A stretch of 6,216 bases of DNA from Maribacter sp. (GTDB lineage Bacteria; Bacteroidota; Bacteroidia; Flavobacteriales; Flavobacteriaceae). Positions 5,918-6,216 of the stretch are shown here, one piece after another. The notes under the pieces were generated by a model, which was not told where the DNA came from, did not search any database, and worked only from the letters and a program-made list of their open reading frames with translations. Each line of letters opens with the position of its first letter. The first letter of the stretch is position 1. The DNA is taken from contig JABDKZ010000187.1 of NCBI GenBank assembly GCA_013001935.1, forward strand, positions 1 to 6,216, written 5' to 3'. The position numbers and the translations under genes are program-made.

Positions 5918-6216
5918 CTACTCCCAGATTCTTTGTACTTCATTGATCGAAAAAGCCTGCATCGTAAGTTCACTATCCCCTAAATTCTCGATTTGCAAGT
6001 TAGTATAACTGCCTTTGGGGAAAATTTGAGCTGTCATTACGTACTGCCCCTTATTAATAAAAATCTCTATCGAAGACCGATCAAGAAATACCCTTACTTC
6101 ATATTCCCCTTCAGGTAAGTCGGGAACCGGCATTTGTTGTATTTCATTTCCAAAATCTTCTTGAAAGTCCACTATCCCTGAATTAGACCTATCAATAAAA
6201 AATGTTTTATCCTCAC
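5918..6216 (-). CDS. Glycoside hydrolase family 32 protein, C-terminal fragment (levanase/invertase type), cut by window edge
   Basis: Only the last 98 residues are visible; the frame is open to the edge, so the start lies outside the window. The GTG at 6170-6172 is internal, because upstream codons in the same frame already read as GH32 sequence (FFIDRSNSGIVDF). The visible part is the C-terminal beta-sandwich of GH32 enzymes, with the two hallmark strands DRSNSG (visible residues 8-13) and VFLDRSSIEIFINKG (42-56), then the strand AQIFP. GH32 enzymes hydrolyse beta-fructosides such as sucrose, inulin and levan. The catalytic WMNDPN, RDP and EC motifs sit in the N-terminal propeller, which is not visible here, so activity and exact substrate cannot be judged. 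In Bacteroidota such genes often sit in fructan-utilisation loci with SusC/SusD. The TAG stop follows RIWE, and the shared terminator lies 25 nt beyond. Confidence 0.92.
   Translation of the reverse strand, partial: EDKTFFIDRSNSGIVDFQEDFGNEIQQMPVPDLPEGEYEVRVFLDRSSIEIFINKGQYVMTAQIFPKGSYTNLQIENLGDSELTMQAFSINEVQRIWE

Noticed and set aside
5702..5983. Plus-strand open frame of 93 codons across the tRNA
   Set aside because: Its ALAQLVEQWTENP...SIPGG segment is the familiar artefact of translating a tRNA gene; the frame also runs through the terminator and the antisense of the GH32 gene.
5918..6172. A short complete gene starting at the GTG at 6170-6172
   Set aside because: The same frame continues upstream to the window edge and encodes a conserved GH32 strand (DRSNSG), so the GTG is an internal Val codon of a longer gene.
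1..6216. CRISPR arrays, insertion sequences, phage or defence genes, riboswitches
   Set aside because: I saw no spaced repeats, transposase or integrase motifs, terminal inverted repeats or recognisable riboswitch cores. The window is nearly filled by housekeeping and envelope genes.

Overview
The window looks like a chromosomal segment of a member of the Bacteroidota, most likely the Flavobacteriaceae. The base composition is AT-rich. The one well-formed promoter follows the Bacteroidota pattern (TTTG, 19 nt, TAnnTTTG) rather than the E. coli pattern, and gene starts lack clear Shine-Dalgarno sequences. The proteins (CoaX, an AQ-terminated signal peptide on an outer-membrane barrel, a lipoprotein-type LptC, a GH32 hydrolase) are of flavobacterial type. 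Taxonomy is inferred from these features, not from a marker-gene search.

Layout from right to left. At the right edge (5918-6216, minus strand) lies the 3' end of a GH32 glycoside hydrolase gene (levanase/invertase type), cut by the window boundary. A tRNA-Phe(GAA) gene (5786-5858, plus strand) is convergent to it, and a perfect hairpin with T/A tracts between them (5858-5893) can terminate both. A compact 101-bp divergent region (5685-5785) carries the tRNA promoter and presumably the start of the minus-strand operon.

Six minus-strand genes then follow in tight array from 5684 down to 159: coaX (type III pantothenate kinase), an outer-membrane beta-barrel-like protein, a periplasmic TPR protein, lptC (LPS export), a 67-residue two-helix membrane protein, and a CNNM/CBS/CorC (TlyC/hemolysin-family) transporter. 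Junctions are 0 nt, 38 nt, 1 nt, 8 nt overlap and 2 nt, which strongly suggests one transcript with translational coupling. Apart from CoaX, which makes 4'-phosphopantetheine precursors for CoA and acyl carrier protein in the cytoplasm, all products are predicted envelope proteins (outer membrane, periplasm, lipoprotein, inner membrane).

The left end (1-158) holds no gene I can support, only two short edge-open frames and a weak hairpin just past the last stop codon. I see no CRISPR array, insertion sequence, phage gene or defence system. The least understood part is the envelope block between coaX and the CNNM gene: barrel + TPR + LptC + small membrane protein. If it is conserved as a unit, it could be an accessory module of LPS transport. 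That is a hypothesis from gene order only.
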